A stretch of DNA of 64,000 bases, from the NCBI RefSeq assembly GCF_036170895.1, contig NZ_CP108036.1:2108001-2172000 (forward strand), given 5' to 3'. The stretch's first letter is position 1. Each line of letters opens with the position of its first letter. The notes below the pieces were generated by a model. That model did not search any database, was not told where the DNA came from, and saw only the letters and a list, made by a program, of their open reading frames with translations. Position numbers and translations under genes: made by a program. This stretch comes from Streptomyces erythrochromogenes. GTDB taxonomy: Bacteria > Actinomycetota > Actinomycetes > Streptomycetales > Streptomycetaceae. Positions 28,615 through 37,458 of the stretch are shown here, piece after piece.

Positions 28615-29110
28615 GAAACAGATCCGTGCGTCCTTCGTGAACTGCACCAAGGGCGAGGCGGCGCGCATGCGCCTGCCCCTCGACTTCGCCGAGCTGCCCT
28701 GGGAGGACCTGGACTTCCTGGGCTGGGTGGACCCGGGCGCACCGCTGCGCGCCCATGTCGTGCTGCCCCGGGAAGAGGGCCCGCTGGGGATCTCCCTGCG
28801 CGTGCCGTCCGTGGGCCGCACCAGCGCGGTGAAGTCCAGCCTGTGCCAGATCTGCCTGACGGGCCACGCCTCCTCCGGCGTCACCCTGCTCGCCGCGCCG
28901 CTGGCGGGCGCCCGCGGCCGCGAGGGGAACACGGTCGGCACGTACATCTGCGCGGACCTGGCCTGCTCCCTGTACGTGCGCGGCAAGCGGCAGCCGAAGC
29001 TGCGCGCCGGCCGGCAGGAGGAGTCGCTGACCGTGGACGAGCGCCTCGCGCGCCTGGAGGCCAACCTGAACGGCTTCGTGTCCCGCGTCACCGGGGTCAC
29101 GGTCGCCTGA
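28592..29110 (+). CDS. FBP-domain protein with treble-clef zinc finger
   Basis: A 172-residue protein of the actinobacterial FBP family (named for similarity to the C-terminal treble-clef of EF-G-binding and fusidic-acid-resistance proteins). The zinc site is made by SSLCQICLTGH (C-x2-C) and YICADLACSLYVRG (C-x4-C). The N-terminus (SEKQIRASFVNCTKGEAARMRLP) is the usual FBP start. Members of this fold bind the ribosome-associated EF-G, so a translation-related role is possible. Start ATG 28592. Confidence 0.75.
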   Translation: MPVEPLSEKQIRASFVNCTKGEAARMRLPLDFAELPWEDLDFLGWVDPGAPLRAHVVLPREEGPLGISLRVPSVGRTSAVKSSLCQICLTGHASSGVTLLAAPLAGARGREGNTVGTYICADLACSLYVRGKRQPKLRAGRQEESLTVDERLARLEANLNGFVSRVTGVTVA

Positions 29111-29142
29111 ACCGCCCGCACCCCTACCCGGCGGCCGAAGGC

Positions 29143-30705
29143 TCAGATACGGTCGGCCGCCGGCTGGTGGTTGCCCTGGAGGCGTTCGAGGTCGGAGGGG
29201 CGGACCTGGATGACGAACAGCGCGATCGCCGCCCCGACCAGGGTGAACAGGGCCGCCACGACGAAGGCCGTGCTGATGCCCGAGGTCAGGACCAGGTCGC
29301 CCCACGGCTTCGGGAGCTGCCCGGTGCGTTCGAAGAAGGCCTTCTGCACGGGGCCCGCCGTGGCGAGGAAGTCCGGCACCTGCTCCTTGGCCTCGTTGCG
29401 GCTGGCCGTGCCGTAGACGGTCACCAGGATCGACAGGCCGAGCGAGCCGCCCACCTGCTGCATCGTGTTCAGCAGTCCGGATGCCGCTCCCGACTCCCGG
29501 TCGGGGACGTTGGACAGGGCCATCAGCGTCAGCGAGACGAACTGCAGGCCCATGCCGAGGGCGAAGAACAGCATCGGGCCGAGGATGCTGCCGAGGTAGG
29601 TGGAGTGGACGTCGATCTGGGTCAGCCAGGCCAGTCCGATCGCCGATGACAACGCGCCGCAGACCATGAACGGTTTGGGCCCGAACTTCGGCAGGAGTTT
29701 CGCGGTGAGGCCCGCGCCCACCGCGATCACCACGCTGACGGGCAGGAAGGCGAGGCCGGCCTGGATCGGGCTGAAGCCGAGCACGATCTGCACGAAGAGG
29801 GTCAGGAAGAAGAACATGCCGAAGATCGCGCAGGCGAGCATGAGCATGATCCCGTAGGTCCCGGCCCGGTTGCGGTCGGCGAACATGTGCAGCGGGGTGA
29901 TCGGCTGCGGCGAGCGCCGCTCGTTGAGGACGAACAGCGTCAGCAGGACGACCGCGGTGCCGAAGGAGGCGAGCGTCACCGGGTCGCGCCAGCCCTCCTG
30001 GGAGGCACGGATGAAGCCGTAGACGAGCGCGACCATGCCCAGGGTGGACAGCAGCGCGCCCGCGAAGTCGAAGTGTCCGGGGTGGCGTTCGGACTCGCGC
30101 AGGACCTTCGAGGCCAGTACGGCGATCACCAGCGCGATGGGGACGTTGACGAAGAGGACCCAGCGCCAGTCGAGCCACTCGACGAGGATGCCGCCCGCGA
30201 GGAGTCCGATCGCGCCGCCGGCCGCCGAGACCCCGGCGAACACGCCGAACGCCCGGTTGCGGGCAGGGCCTTCGCGGAAGGTGGTGGTGATCAGCGCGAG
30301 GGAGGTCGGTGAGGCGATGGCGCCGCCGACGCCCTGGAGGGCTCGTGCGGCCATCAACTGGCCCTCGTTCTGGGCGAGCCCGCCGAGGAGCGAGGCCAGG
30401 CCGAAGAGCAGGACGCCGAAGATGAAGACGCGTTTGCGGCCGAGGATGTCGCCGGTGCGGCCGCCGAGGAGCAGCAGGCCGCCGAAGGCGAGGGTGTAGG
30501 CGTTGACGACCCAGGAGAGGCTCTCGGTCGAGAAGTTCAGCGCGGTCTGGATGTGCGGCAGGGCGATGTTCACGATCGTGATGTCGAGAACCACCATGAG
30601 TTGGCAGGACGCGATGACGAACAGGGCGAGTCCGTTGCCGCTTCCTCGGACCGTGCCGTCCTTGCCGTCGGTCCGTTTGCTGCTCGGCGTTGCGTTCGGG
30701 TCCAC
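29143..30705 (-). CDS. DHA2-family multidrug efflux MFS transporter
   Basis: A 520-residue proton-driven exporter of the EmrB/QacA (14-helix) group. It begins LFVIASCQLMVVLDITIVNIALPHIQTAL, including the D-x-T-I-V-N-x-A-L-P motif D1 of this family. Motif A (GGRTGDILGRKRVF) and motif C (GVSAAGGAIGLLAGGILVEWLDWRWVLFVNVP) follow. It starts with GTG 30705 immediately after GGGAGG, unusually close, so a slightly later start is possible. It is divergent from the S9 peptidase gene, with a palindrome in the 83-bp gap. Substrate unknown. Confidence 0.9.
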   Translation of the reverse strand: MDPNATPSSKRTDGKDGTVRGSGNGLALFVIASCQLMVVLDITIVNIALPHIQTALNFSTESLSWVVNAYTLAFGGLLLLGGRTGDILGRKRVFIFGVLLFGLASLLGGLAQNEGQLMAARALQGVGGAIASPTSLALITTTFREGPARNRAFGVFAGVSAAGGAIGLLAGGILVEWLDWRWVLFVNVPIALVIAVLASKVLRESERHPGHFDFAGALLSTLGMVALVYGFIRASQEGWRDPVTLASFGTAVVLLTLFVLNERRSPQPITPLHMFADRNRAGTYGIMLMLACAIFGMFFFLTLFVQIVLGFSPIQAGLAFLPVSVVIAVGAGLTAKLLPKFGPKPFMVCGALSSAIGLAWLTQIDVHSTYLGSILGPMLFFALGMGLQFVSLTLMALSNVPDRESGAASGLLNTMQQVGGSLGLSILVTVYGTASRNEAKEQVPDFLATAGPVQKAFFERTGQLPKPWGDLVLTSGISTAFVVAALFTLVGAAIALFVIQVRPSDLERLQGNHQPAADRI

Positions 30706-30760
30706 CCTCCCGACGCTAAGCCCGCGCCCCTGGGGTCACCACTCGAACGGCCTAGTGCCG

Positions 30761-30779
30761 GTGACATTTCACATGTCAC
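30761..30779. promoter_or_regulatory. Palindromic operator between MFS and S9 peptidase genes
   Basis: GTGACATTTCACATGTCAC: 7-bp arms GTGACAT and ATGTCAC around TTCAC. It lies 10 bases before the S9 peptidase start and 56 bases from the MFS start. The GTGACAT half-site recurs in promoters of the hydroxyproline region, so a common GntR-family regulator is possible. Confidence 0.55.
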
Positions 30780-30788
30780 ACTACGATC

Positions 30789-32840
30789 ATGGATGACTTC
30801 CTCAGGCTCTCCGCGAGCACGGCCCGATTCACCCACGGCGCCCCGCGGGCACTGTCCTTCGGGGACGACGGCCGCCTGCTCTGGTTCCTCCGGTCGACCG
30901 GACCCACCGACGCTTTCGACAGCCTCTGGGTGCTCGATACCAGCACCGGCGCAGAGATCCGGCTTGCCGATCCCCGCGAGCTGTGCCCCGAGCCCGGCCC
31001 CCTGCCCACCGCCGAGCGGCGGCTGCGCGAGCGGACCCGGCTCGTCGCCGCCGGGATCGGCTCCTACGCCCTGTCCGGCGACGGGCGCCGCGCCGCCTTC
31101 GCGCTGTACGGACGGCTCTTCGAGGTCACCGCGGACGGCGCCGGAACCCTCAGGGAGATCCCCGCCGCCGGCCCCGCGCTGGACCCGCGGCCCGACTCCG
31201 ACGGCTCGCGCACCGCGTACGTCGCCGACGACGCCCTGTACGTCGCCCCGGGCGGCCGGGTCAGCCCCGACGACGGAGCCCGCTGGGGCCTGGCCGAATT
31301 CGCCGCCGCCGAGGAGCTCGGCCGCTCCCGGGGCCACTGGTGGTCCCCCGACGGGATCGCGCTGCTCGCCGCCCGCGTCGACGAATCGGCCCTGCAGCGA
31401 CGGTGGTTCGCCGACCCCGCCCACCCCGAGCTGGCGGCCGAGGACTTCGCCTACCCGGAGGCGGGCGGACCCAACGCCGAGGTGCAGCTGTGGGTGCTCG
31501 GGGAGACCCGGGTACGGATCGAGTGGGACGCCGAGAGCTACCCCTACGTCTCCGACGCGGGCTGGGAGTCGGCCGAGGAGATCCTGCTGACGGTCCAGGA
31601 CCGGCTCCAGCGCACGGTACTGCTGCTCTCCGCCGACCCGGCCACCGGCCGCACCCGGGAGCTGTCCCGCACCACGCACCCCCAGTGGGTGGACCCCCTG
31701 GTCCCCGGCACCCCGGCGCGCCTGCCCGACGGGCGGATGCTGACCTCGGCCGACACCCCCGGCGGGGCCGCCCGCGCCCTCGCCGTGGACGGGGTCCTCC
31801 TCACCGGAGACGACGTCCAGGTGCGCCGCGTGGCCGGGGTCCACGAAGGCCGGCTGCTGATCGAGGCCGGACTGCGCGACCCGGCCGAGCAGCAGGTGCT
31901 GCTGCTGGACACCGCCACCGGGGAGGCGACCCCGCTCGCGGACGGGCCCGGCGTCCACAACGTGACCGCCTCGGCCGGGTTCCTGCTGCTGACCTCCGCC
32001 GACGCGGGCGGCGTGCGGCGCGTCGTACGCACCCCCGACGGGCGGGAGCTGGCCCCCGCGGACCTGTCGCAGCCGCTGCCGTACCGCGTGGCGCCGGTCC
32101 TGGAGCGGGTCACCGAGCACGGCGTCCCCACCGCCCTCGTGCTGCCCCGCGGTCACGTCCCCGGCCGGAAGCTGCCCGTCCTGATGGACAGCTACGGCGG
32201 CCCCGGCGCCCAGGACATCACCGCCGACCCGCGCCGCTGGCAGCACCGCCAGTGGTGGGCCGACCAGGGCTTCGCGGTGGTGACCGTCGACAACCGCGGC
32301 ACCGCGCACGTCTCGCCCGCCCACACCCACGCCATGTACCGCGGCTTCTCCGAGGTCACCCTGGACGACCAGGTCGCGGCGCTGCACGCGCTGGCCGCGC
32401 GCCACGGCGACCTCGACCTCGGCCGGGTCGGCATCCGCGGCTGGTCCTACGGCGGCTACCTGTCGGCGATGGCCGTGCTGCGCCGTCCCGACGTCTTCCA
32501 CGCCGCGGCCGCCGGGGCCGCGCCGACCGACTTCCGGCACTACGACACCGCGTACACCGAGCGGTACCTGGGCCTGCCGCAGGAGCACCCGGACGTCTAC
32601 GAACGGGACTCGCTGCTGCCCGACGCCCCGAAGCTGTCCCGGCCGCTGCTGCTGGTCACCGGCCTGGCCGACGACAACGTCCACCCCTCGCACACCCTGC
32701 GCCTGTCCCAGGCCCTGACGGACGCGGGCCGCCCCCACCAGCTGCTGGCCCTCCCCGGCGTCACCCACATGACCCCGGGCGGCACCCGCGAGAAGATCAT
32801 GGCGCTGGAACTCGACTTCTTCCGCCGCGAACTCGCCTGA
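30789..32840 (+). CDS. S9 family (DPP-IV/prolyl oligopeptidase-like) peptidase
   Basis: A 683-residue cytoplasmic serine peptidase with no signal sequence. The N-terminal 400 residues form a beta-propeller-like region. The C-terminal alpha/beta hydrolase domain carries the nucleophile Ser553 in GWSYGG, Asp628 in GLADDNVHP and His660 in GVTHMT, the complete triad. The ADDNVH sequence matches DPP-IV, which releases Xaa-Pro dipeptides. Together with the Xaa-Pro aminopeptidase at 57473, and behind a TGACAT palindrome, it fits breakdown of imported proline-rich peptides. Start ATG 30789, with no ribosome site, so possibly leaderless. Confidence 0.85.
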   Translation: MDDFLRLSASTARFTHGAPRALSFGDDGRLLWFLRSTGPTDAFDSLWVLDTSTGAEIRLADPRELCPEPGPLPTAERRLRERTRLVAAGIGSYALSGDGRRAAFALYGRLFEVTADGAGTLREIPAAGPALDPRPDSDGSRTAYVADDALYVAPGGRVSPDDGARWGLAEFAAAEELGRSRGHWWSPDGIALLAARVDESALQRRWFADPAHPELAAEDFAYPEAGGPNAEVQLWVLGETRVRIEWDAESYPYVSDAGWESAEEILLTVQDRLQRTVLLLSADPATGRTRELSRTTHPQWVDPLVPGTPARLPDGRMLTSADTPGGAARALAVDGVLLTGDDVQVRRVAGVHEGRLLIEAGLRDPAEQQVLLLDTATGEATPLADGPGVHNVTASAGFLLLTSADAGGVRRVVRTPDGRELAPADLSQPLPYRVAPVLERVTEHGVPTALVLPRGHVPGRKLPVLMDSYGGPGAQDITADPRRWQHRQWWADQGFAVVTVDNRGTAHVSPAHTHAMYRGFSEVTLDDQVAALHALAARHGDLDLGRVGIRGWSYGGYLSAMAVLRRPDVFHAAAAGAAPTDFRHYDTAYTERYLGLPQEHPDVYERDSLLPDAPKLSRPLLLVTGLADDNVHPSHTLRLSQALTDAGRPHQLLALPGVTHMTPGGTREKIMALELDFFRRELA

Positions 32841-32881
32841 AGGTGTTACGGCACGACCTCGGCGATGACGGAAGACACATG

Positions 32882-32915
32882 GACGGGGCCGACGGCTGCA
32901 GCCGTCGGCCCCGTC
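32882..32915. terminator. Bidirectional terminator, perfect 17-bp stem
   Basis: A 34-bp perfect palindrome centred on CTGCAG (arms start GACGGGGCCGACGG). It lies between the convergent S9 peptidase (ends 32840) and M4 protease (ends 32931) genes, and so can serve both. Confidence 0.85.
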
Positions 32916-32930
32916 ACTCAGCAGTGAGGA

Positions 32931-35786
32931 TCAGCAGGTACCGGCCGGGCGTTCCCGGACCACCAGGTCGGTGGAGCCGGTCGTCGCGTCCAGCCAGGCG
33001 ACCTGGCGGCCGGTGCCGGCCGCCGGGTGGTTCTGCTCACCACGGTTGCAGGACACCCGTTCGCGGCGGGAGCCGTCGGTGGTCAGCTGCCACAGCTTCG
33101 GCAGCGACTCGTTGCGGTACCGCGTGTCGGGTGTCCGGGCCACCAGGGTCAGCGCGTCCTGTGAGACCGTCAGCTCGGAGGCCATGAACGCGCCCGGCTT
33201 GTGCTCGCTGCTGACGATGAAGGCGCCACGGCCGTCCAGGCCGGCGCTGACGACCGACATCAGACCGCCGTCGCTCTCGTCGCTGTCCGCCAGCCAGAAC
33301 ACGTTCTTGCCGTTGATGCCGGTCTGGCCCAGGCCCACCGGCTCGTCCAGCTGTTCGGTCAGGACCGCCTTGCCGGTGGCCAGGTCGACCACCTCCACGC
33401 CCAGTCGGTACGCGCCGCCCTGCGAGTACAGCTTCGCGTAGGCGATCCTGTTGTCGCTGATGGAAGGCAGTGCCGTCAGAGTGTTCCACTTCTTGCCGTC
33501 GGTGAAGACCGGCGCCTTGTCCGTGGGCCGCATGTAGCCGACGTGGCGGCCGCCGAGAACGTCGTACTCCTCGAACACGACCGTGTCCTTCTCCACCCGC
33601 AGGCCCGCGACGCCCGTCGTCGAGCTGTAGAGCGTCTTGACCGGGCCGCCCGCCACCGGACGGGAGAGCACGTCGACCGAGGTCGGGCCGTACGCCGTCC
33701 ACACCACCGTTTTGCCGTCCGTAGCCGGGGCGGTGTGGTAGCGGCCGTCATTGGGGCTGATCACCTTCGGCGCCCCCTTGCCGTCAAGGCGGCCGGCGTA
33801 GACCGAGTAGGGCTCGGAGCCGTCGTCGTTGGACTTGGAGGCGGTCCACCAGCCGCCGCCCGCGCCCACCCCGGAGTCCGTGGTGTTCAGCGTCCCGAAG
33901 AGGGTGTCGCTGTCGACGCCGAGGGCCTGCTCCCAGCCCGGGACGATGCCGTGGGCGTTGAAGGACCGCTTGACGGTGTTCTGCTGGGCGGAGGTCGCGC
34001 CCAGCGCCTTGGCCGCGGCGAGCACCGCGCCCCGCGCCTCGGTGAACCCGTCGATCGGCGTCATGTACTCGGTGACGGCCTTGTAGACGATCTTGTCGGC
34101 GAGTGCCCCACCGAGGTCCTCGCGCATGTCCCACAGCGCGCCGGAGAAGATCGTCGAGTTCAGGTGAACGCCGCCGTTGTCGGTGGCGAACGACACGCCC
34201 AGGAAGCTCTTCGACGTGGTGGCCCCGTCGTTGAGGTCGCGCAGCGCGCAGTCGGCAGCGGCCTTCGTGCGGCACAGGTCCTCGCCGATCAGGCCTGCGG
34301 CCGGATCGCCCATCGGTGTGCCGCTCGCGGTCACGTCGATCGCGTTGCCGAAGTAGTCGGCCAGAGCCTCGTTCAGGGCGCCGGACTGGCCCGCGTAGAC
34401 CAGGTTCGCCGTGTGCTCGATGACCCCGTGGGTCATCTCGTGGCCCACGACGTCGGTGTCGGCGGACATCGGCCTGAACTCGTCGTCGCCGTTGCCGTAG
34501 ACCATCTTGGTGCCGTCCCAGAACGCGTTGGCGTAGGGCAGGCCGTAATAGGTCACCCCGACCAGGGAGTTGACCGCCCCACCGGCCCCGTCGAGGCTGT
34601 CGCGCCCGAAGTTCTTCTTGTAGAAGTCGTAGACCTGGCCCGCGTTCCAGTGGGCGTCCACGGCCCCCGATTCCGTCGCCGTCCCGCCGAAGGCGGTGGT
34701 CGGGGAGGAGAAGATCTTGATGCCCGAAGGCCACTTGCCCGACGTCTCCGACACCGACTTGCCCCGGGCGTCCCAAGTGGACAGCAGGCTCTTCGATGTG
34801 GCGCGCATCCGGCCCGCGTCCGCGAGGAGGTAGTTCCCCGCCGCAGGGTCGTAGGCGATGTCCAGCGAGGCCGCGGCGCCGCCGAGCCGGGCGCCGGAAC
34901 CGGTCTCGGGGACCAGGTTCGGGGGAGCGGCGGGCGGGCCGTCCGCCGTCGCACCCTCCGCGGGCTGACCGGCCGTCCCCGTGGCGGCCTTCGGGGCCGC
35001 CAGCGTCTTCAGCGCGCTGTACTGCAGCGCCGGGTAGCCCGAGCGGGCGTCCACGTACACCTCGTCCATGACCGGCGCGCCGGTGCCGGGGGCGGTGCCG
35101 CGCACGGTGACGCGGTAGGCGAGTACCCCGCCGCCCTTGGGCAGGACGACGAGTCCCTTGGCCTCGCCGGTCATGCCGGTGGCCGCCGGATCACCCGACT
35201 CCGACCGGGGCGCCTGGCTCTTGTCGAGGGTGGCCCCCAGCCGGCGGGCCGTGGCGGCGACTGCGCGGCGGACCGCGACGTCCTCGGCGACCTGGGGGGT
35301 GACCTCGGTCTTCAGGGCCGTGAAGTAGTGCCCCGAGGTGCCGGTGACCACGCGCTTGCCGTCCTGCTTCTGCATGCGCACGACGTACTGGCCGCCCAGG
35401 ACGTCGACTCCGCGGTGCTTCTGCTGCAGCCGGACCGTCTCGTCCTGGGCTCCGGTGGCCGTCGCCGACAGGGTGGCGAGATCGCTGCCCGCCCGCGGGA
35501 TCTTGTAACGACTCTTGTTCGCCGCGAGGTGTTTGCGGGCCGCGTCGGCCGGGGCGGCCTTGGCGTCCACGGACTCCCGTATGCCCTCGACGAGCACCGG
35601 GGTCGCCGTGTCCCGGCCGGGCAGGACGTTCGAGGGGCCGGGGTCCGCGGCCCACGCCGGCGATGCCTGCAAGGTCATTGCGGCGGCCAGCAGAACCGCG
35701 ATTCCTCCGGCGGATCGGAGCTCTTTCCGCCATATCCGTCGTGCGGTCGGGGTCGGAGCCGACGAACCTGCGCTGTACTTGGGCAA
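32931..35786 (-). CDS. Secreted M4 (thermolysin-like) metalloprotease with C-terminal propeller
   Basis: A 951-residue preproprotein. The signal peptide runs to about residue 47 (LLAAAMTLQASPAWA-A). An FTP/PepSY propeptide region follows (about 60-250: RGVDVLGGQYVVRMQ, RVTVRGTAPGTG). The M4 catalytic domain contains zinc motif H449-E-M-T-H (GHEMTHGVIEHTANL) and the third ligand in GALNEALADYFGN. Unlike plain thermolysins it has about 310 further residues after the catalytic domain, with repeated strands (KVISPNDGRYHTAPATDGKT, RVEKDTVVFEEYDVLGG) resembling a TolB-type beta-propeller. TTG 35786 is the start, six bases after TTGAGGAG. A LuxR-type regulator is divergent. Role: extracellular protein degradation. 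Confidence 0.88.
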   Translation of the reverse strand: MPKYSAGSSAPTPTARRIWRKELRSAGGIAVLLAAAMTLQASPAWAADPGPSNVLPGRDTATPVLVEGIRESVDAKAAPADAARKHLAANKSRYKIPRAGSDLATLSATATGAQDETVRLQQKHRGVDVLGGQYVVRMQKQDGKRVVTGTSGHYFTALKTEVTPQVAEDVAVRRAVAATARRLGATLDKSQAPRSESGDPAATGMTGEAKGLVVLPKGGGVLAYRVTVRGTAPGTGAPVMDEVYVDARSGYPALQYSALKTLAAPKAATGTAGQPAEGATADGPPAAPPNLVPETGSGARLGGAAASLDIAYDPAAGNYLLADAGRMRATSKSLLSTWDARGKSVSETSGKWPSGIKIFSSPTTAFGGTATESGAVDAHWNAGQVYDFYKKNFGRDSLDGAGGAVNSLVGVTYYGLPYANAFWDGTKMVYGNGDDEFRPMSADTDVVGHEMTHGVIEHTANLVYAGQSGALNEALADYFGNAIDVTASGTPMGDPAAGLIGEDLCRTKAAADCALRDLNDGATTSKSFLGVSFATDNGGVHLNSTIFSGALWDMREDLGGALADKIVYKAVTEYMTPIDGFTEARGAVLAAAKALGATSAQQNTVKRSFNAHGIVPGWEQALGVDSDTLFGTLNTTDSGVGAGGGWWTASKSNDDGSEPYSVYAGRLDGKGAPKVISPNDGRYHTAPATDGKTVVWTAYGPTSVDVLSRPVAGGPVKTLYSSTTGVAGLRVEKDTVVFEEYDVLGGRHVGYMRPTDKAPVFTDGKKWNTLTALPSISDNRIAYAKLYSQGGAYRLGVEVVDLATGKAVLTEQLDEPVGLGQTGINGKNVFWLADSDESDGGLMSVVSAGLDGRGAFIVSSEHKPGAFMASELTVSQDALTLVARTPDTRYRNESLPKLWQLTTDGSRRERVSCNRGEQNHPAAGTGRQVAWLDATTGSTDLVVRERPAGTC

Positions 35787-35935
35787 GGGGTCTCCTCAAC
35801 CATGAGTGCCTGATGCATTGCTGTGAGTCGCCGCCATGCAAGCGCCGCAGGCGGCCGGCGGCCAGAGCCGAGAGCCCCTCAGAAGTGGCCATGCACAGTT
35901 GTGGGGGCCCTGTGAAGGCGGTCAAAATCCCCGGC

Positions 35936-36928
35936 ATGATCGAAACCGACCCGCACGACCGGACTCCGGCCCGCACACAGGAAGACAGCAGGGCGACGAC
36001 CCACACGGCCGCCGGCCCGGCCACCGCCCCAGTCGTCGGCTCGGCCCCCGGCTCGCCCGTCGATCCGGCCGCCGTACTGCGCATCCTCATCCAACGCCGA
36101 CAGGCCCTCCTGCACCGCGAATCGGCGGAGTTGAGGTCCCTGCGCACCTACGCCGACCGGCTGGCCCACGAGCTACCGCCGACGCCCTCCTTACCCCCCG
36201 GTCCCCCGGCCGGTGTAGAGGTCCTCACCGGCACCGAAGCCGTCACGGCCCGCCTCGACACCATGCTCGACTCCGCCGAGACGGAAGTACTCGTCCTCAA
36301 CCGCAGCGCGCTGACGGCGTCCCGGTCCGCGGGAGCGGGGGAGGCCGGCGATGCGGGGGAAGCGTGCGCTGACCGCATACGCCCTCTGCTGGCCCGCGGC
36401 GTCGCCGTACGGACAGTCACCGACCGGCGCGGTACCGACTTCCCCGAATGGGCCCGAGAACTGATCGCCCTCACCCGCCTCGGCCTCCAGGCCCGGATCG
36501 GACGACACCTGCCCACCGGCCTGGTCCTCGTGGACCGGCGCACCTGCCTGCTGCCCACACCGCCCTCGGACGACGGAGGAGCCGAGGGAGCGGCCCTGGT
36601 CTTCGGTGACTCCCTGCTGCACCGCGCCGCACTACCGCTGTTCGAGTCCCTGTGGGCACGCGCCACCCCCGTCGGCAGCCCCGTCAGCCCCCTCAGCGCG
36701 GAGCAGGGGGAACTCCTCGGGCTGCTCGCTTCCGGCCTGAAGGACGAGACCATCGCCCGCCGACTCGGCGTACACGTACACACCGCCCGCCGCCGGATCA
36801 CCCGCATGCTGGAGGAACTCGACGCCGACACCCGCTTCCAGGCCGGAGTCCAAGCCGCCATCCGTGGCTGGCTGCAACCCCACCCCGCCGAACCCCAGGG
36901 CGCGCCCCGGCCGGCAGGGGCGACCTGA
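35936..36928 (+). CDS. LuxR-type HTH regulator
   Basis: A 330-residue regulator divergent from the M4 protease. An N-terminal helical region (RILIQRRQALLHRESAELRSLR) leads to a TrmB/phospholipase-D-like middle domain (about 90-255: AETEVLVLNRSALTA, DRIRPLLARGVAVRTV). The C-terminal LuxR helix-turn-helix reads LSAEQGELLGLLASGLKDETIARRLGVHVHTARRRI. I use ATG 35936; ATG 35891 is in frame and possible. This architecture is common next to Streptomyces extracellular protease genes, so it probably controls the neighbour. The 149 bases between the two starts must hold both promoters, but no convincing operator is visible. Confidence 0.8.
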   Translation: MIETDPHDRTPARTQEDSRATTHTAAGPATAPVVGSAPGSPVDPAAVLRILIQRRQALLHRESAELRSLRTYADRLAHELPPTPSLPPGPPAGVEVLTGTEAVTARLDTMLDSAETEVLVLNRSALTASRSAGAGEAGDAGEACADRIRPLLARGVAVRTVTDRRGTDFPEWARELIALTRLGLQARIGRHLPTGLVLVDRRTCLLPTPPSDDGGAEGAALVFGDSLLHRAALPLFESLWARATPVGSPVSPLSAEQGELLGLLASGLKDETIARRLGVHVHTARRRITRMLEELDADTRFQAGVQAAIRGWLQPHPAEPQGAPRPAGAT

Positions 36929-37004
36929 CGGATGGCCAGGACCGCCGGGAGGCGACCCGCGACCGGCGCCGTGCCCTGCGCAGTCCTGCCGGCCCGCGGA
37001 GCGG

Positions 37005-37337
37005 TCAGGGCTGCGGGGCGAACACCATGCGCAGCAGGGCGACGGCGACCAGCACCGCCACCGGCGCGTACCACCAACGCCGCAGCCGGCCCGTGTTCAC
37101 ACCGGCCGCCGTCCCCGCGAGGGCCATCAGCTCCGCCACCAGCCCGAGTCCCGCCATCAGCCGCGCGGTGCCCGTTACCGTACGGTCCCAGGGCCCTTCG
37201 GAGTGGGTGAGCACCGCGCCCAGCACGAAGAACGCCGCCACCGCGTGCAGCCCCAGGAGCACGGTCGCCCACGCGGCCGTCGCCACCGGACGGCGCCGGG
37301 TGGGCGCCGGTGTTCCTTGTGTCTCCTGCTCGGTCAT
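37005..37337 (-). CDS. Small membrane protein
   Basis: A 110-residue protein with three or four hydrophobic helices (AAWATVLLGLHAVAAFFVLGAVL, LMAGLGLVAELMALAGTAAG, WYAPVAVLVAVALLRMVF). Start ATG 37337 follows a GGGGGG tract. No family recognised. It faces the LuxR-type gene and lies upstream of nothing on its own strand. Confidence 0.6.
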   Translation of the reverse strand: MTEQETQGTPAPTRRRPVATAAWATVLLGLHAVAAFFVLGAVLTHSEGPWDRTVTGTARLMAGLGLVAELMALAGTAAGVNTGRLRRWWYAPVAVLVAVALLRMVFAPQP

Positions 37338-37458
37338 GCGGTGCCCCCCGTTCCGGCTCGACCCGTGGTCCTTCGCCACAGTGTCGCGCCCTCGGGGGCG
37401 GTCGGGGGACCCGGGGGCGATCGTGTCGGCCCCGGGCCCCCTCTTCCCGCGATCCCCG

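Noticed and set aside
33201..35813. An 870-codon plus-strand open frame across the M4 protease gene
   Set aside because: Antisense shadow; composition is dominated by Arg/Val/Gly, while the minus strand encodes a complete signal peptide, propeptide and HEMTH domain.
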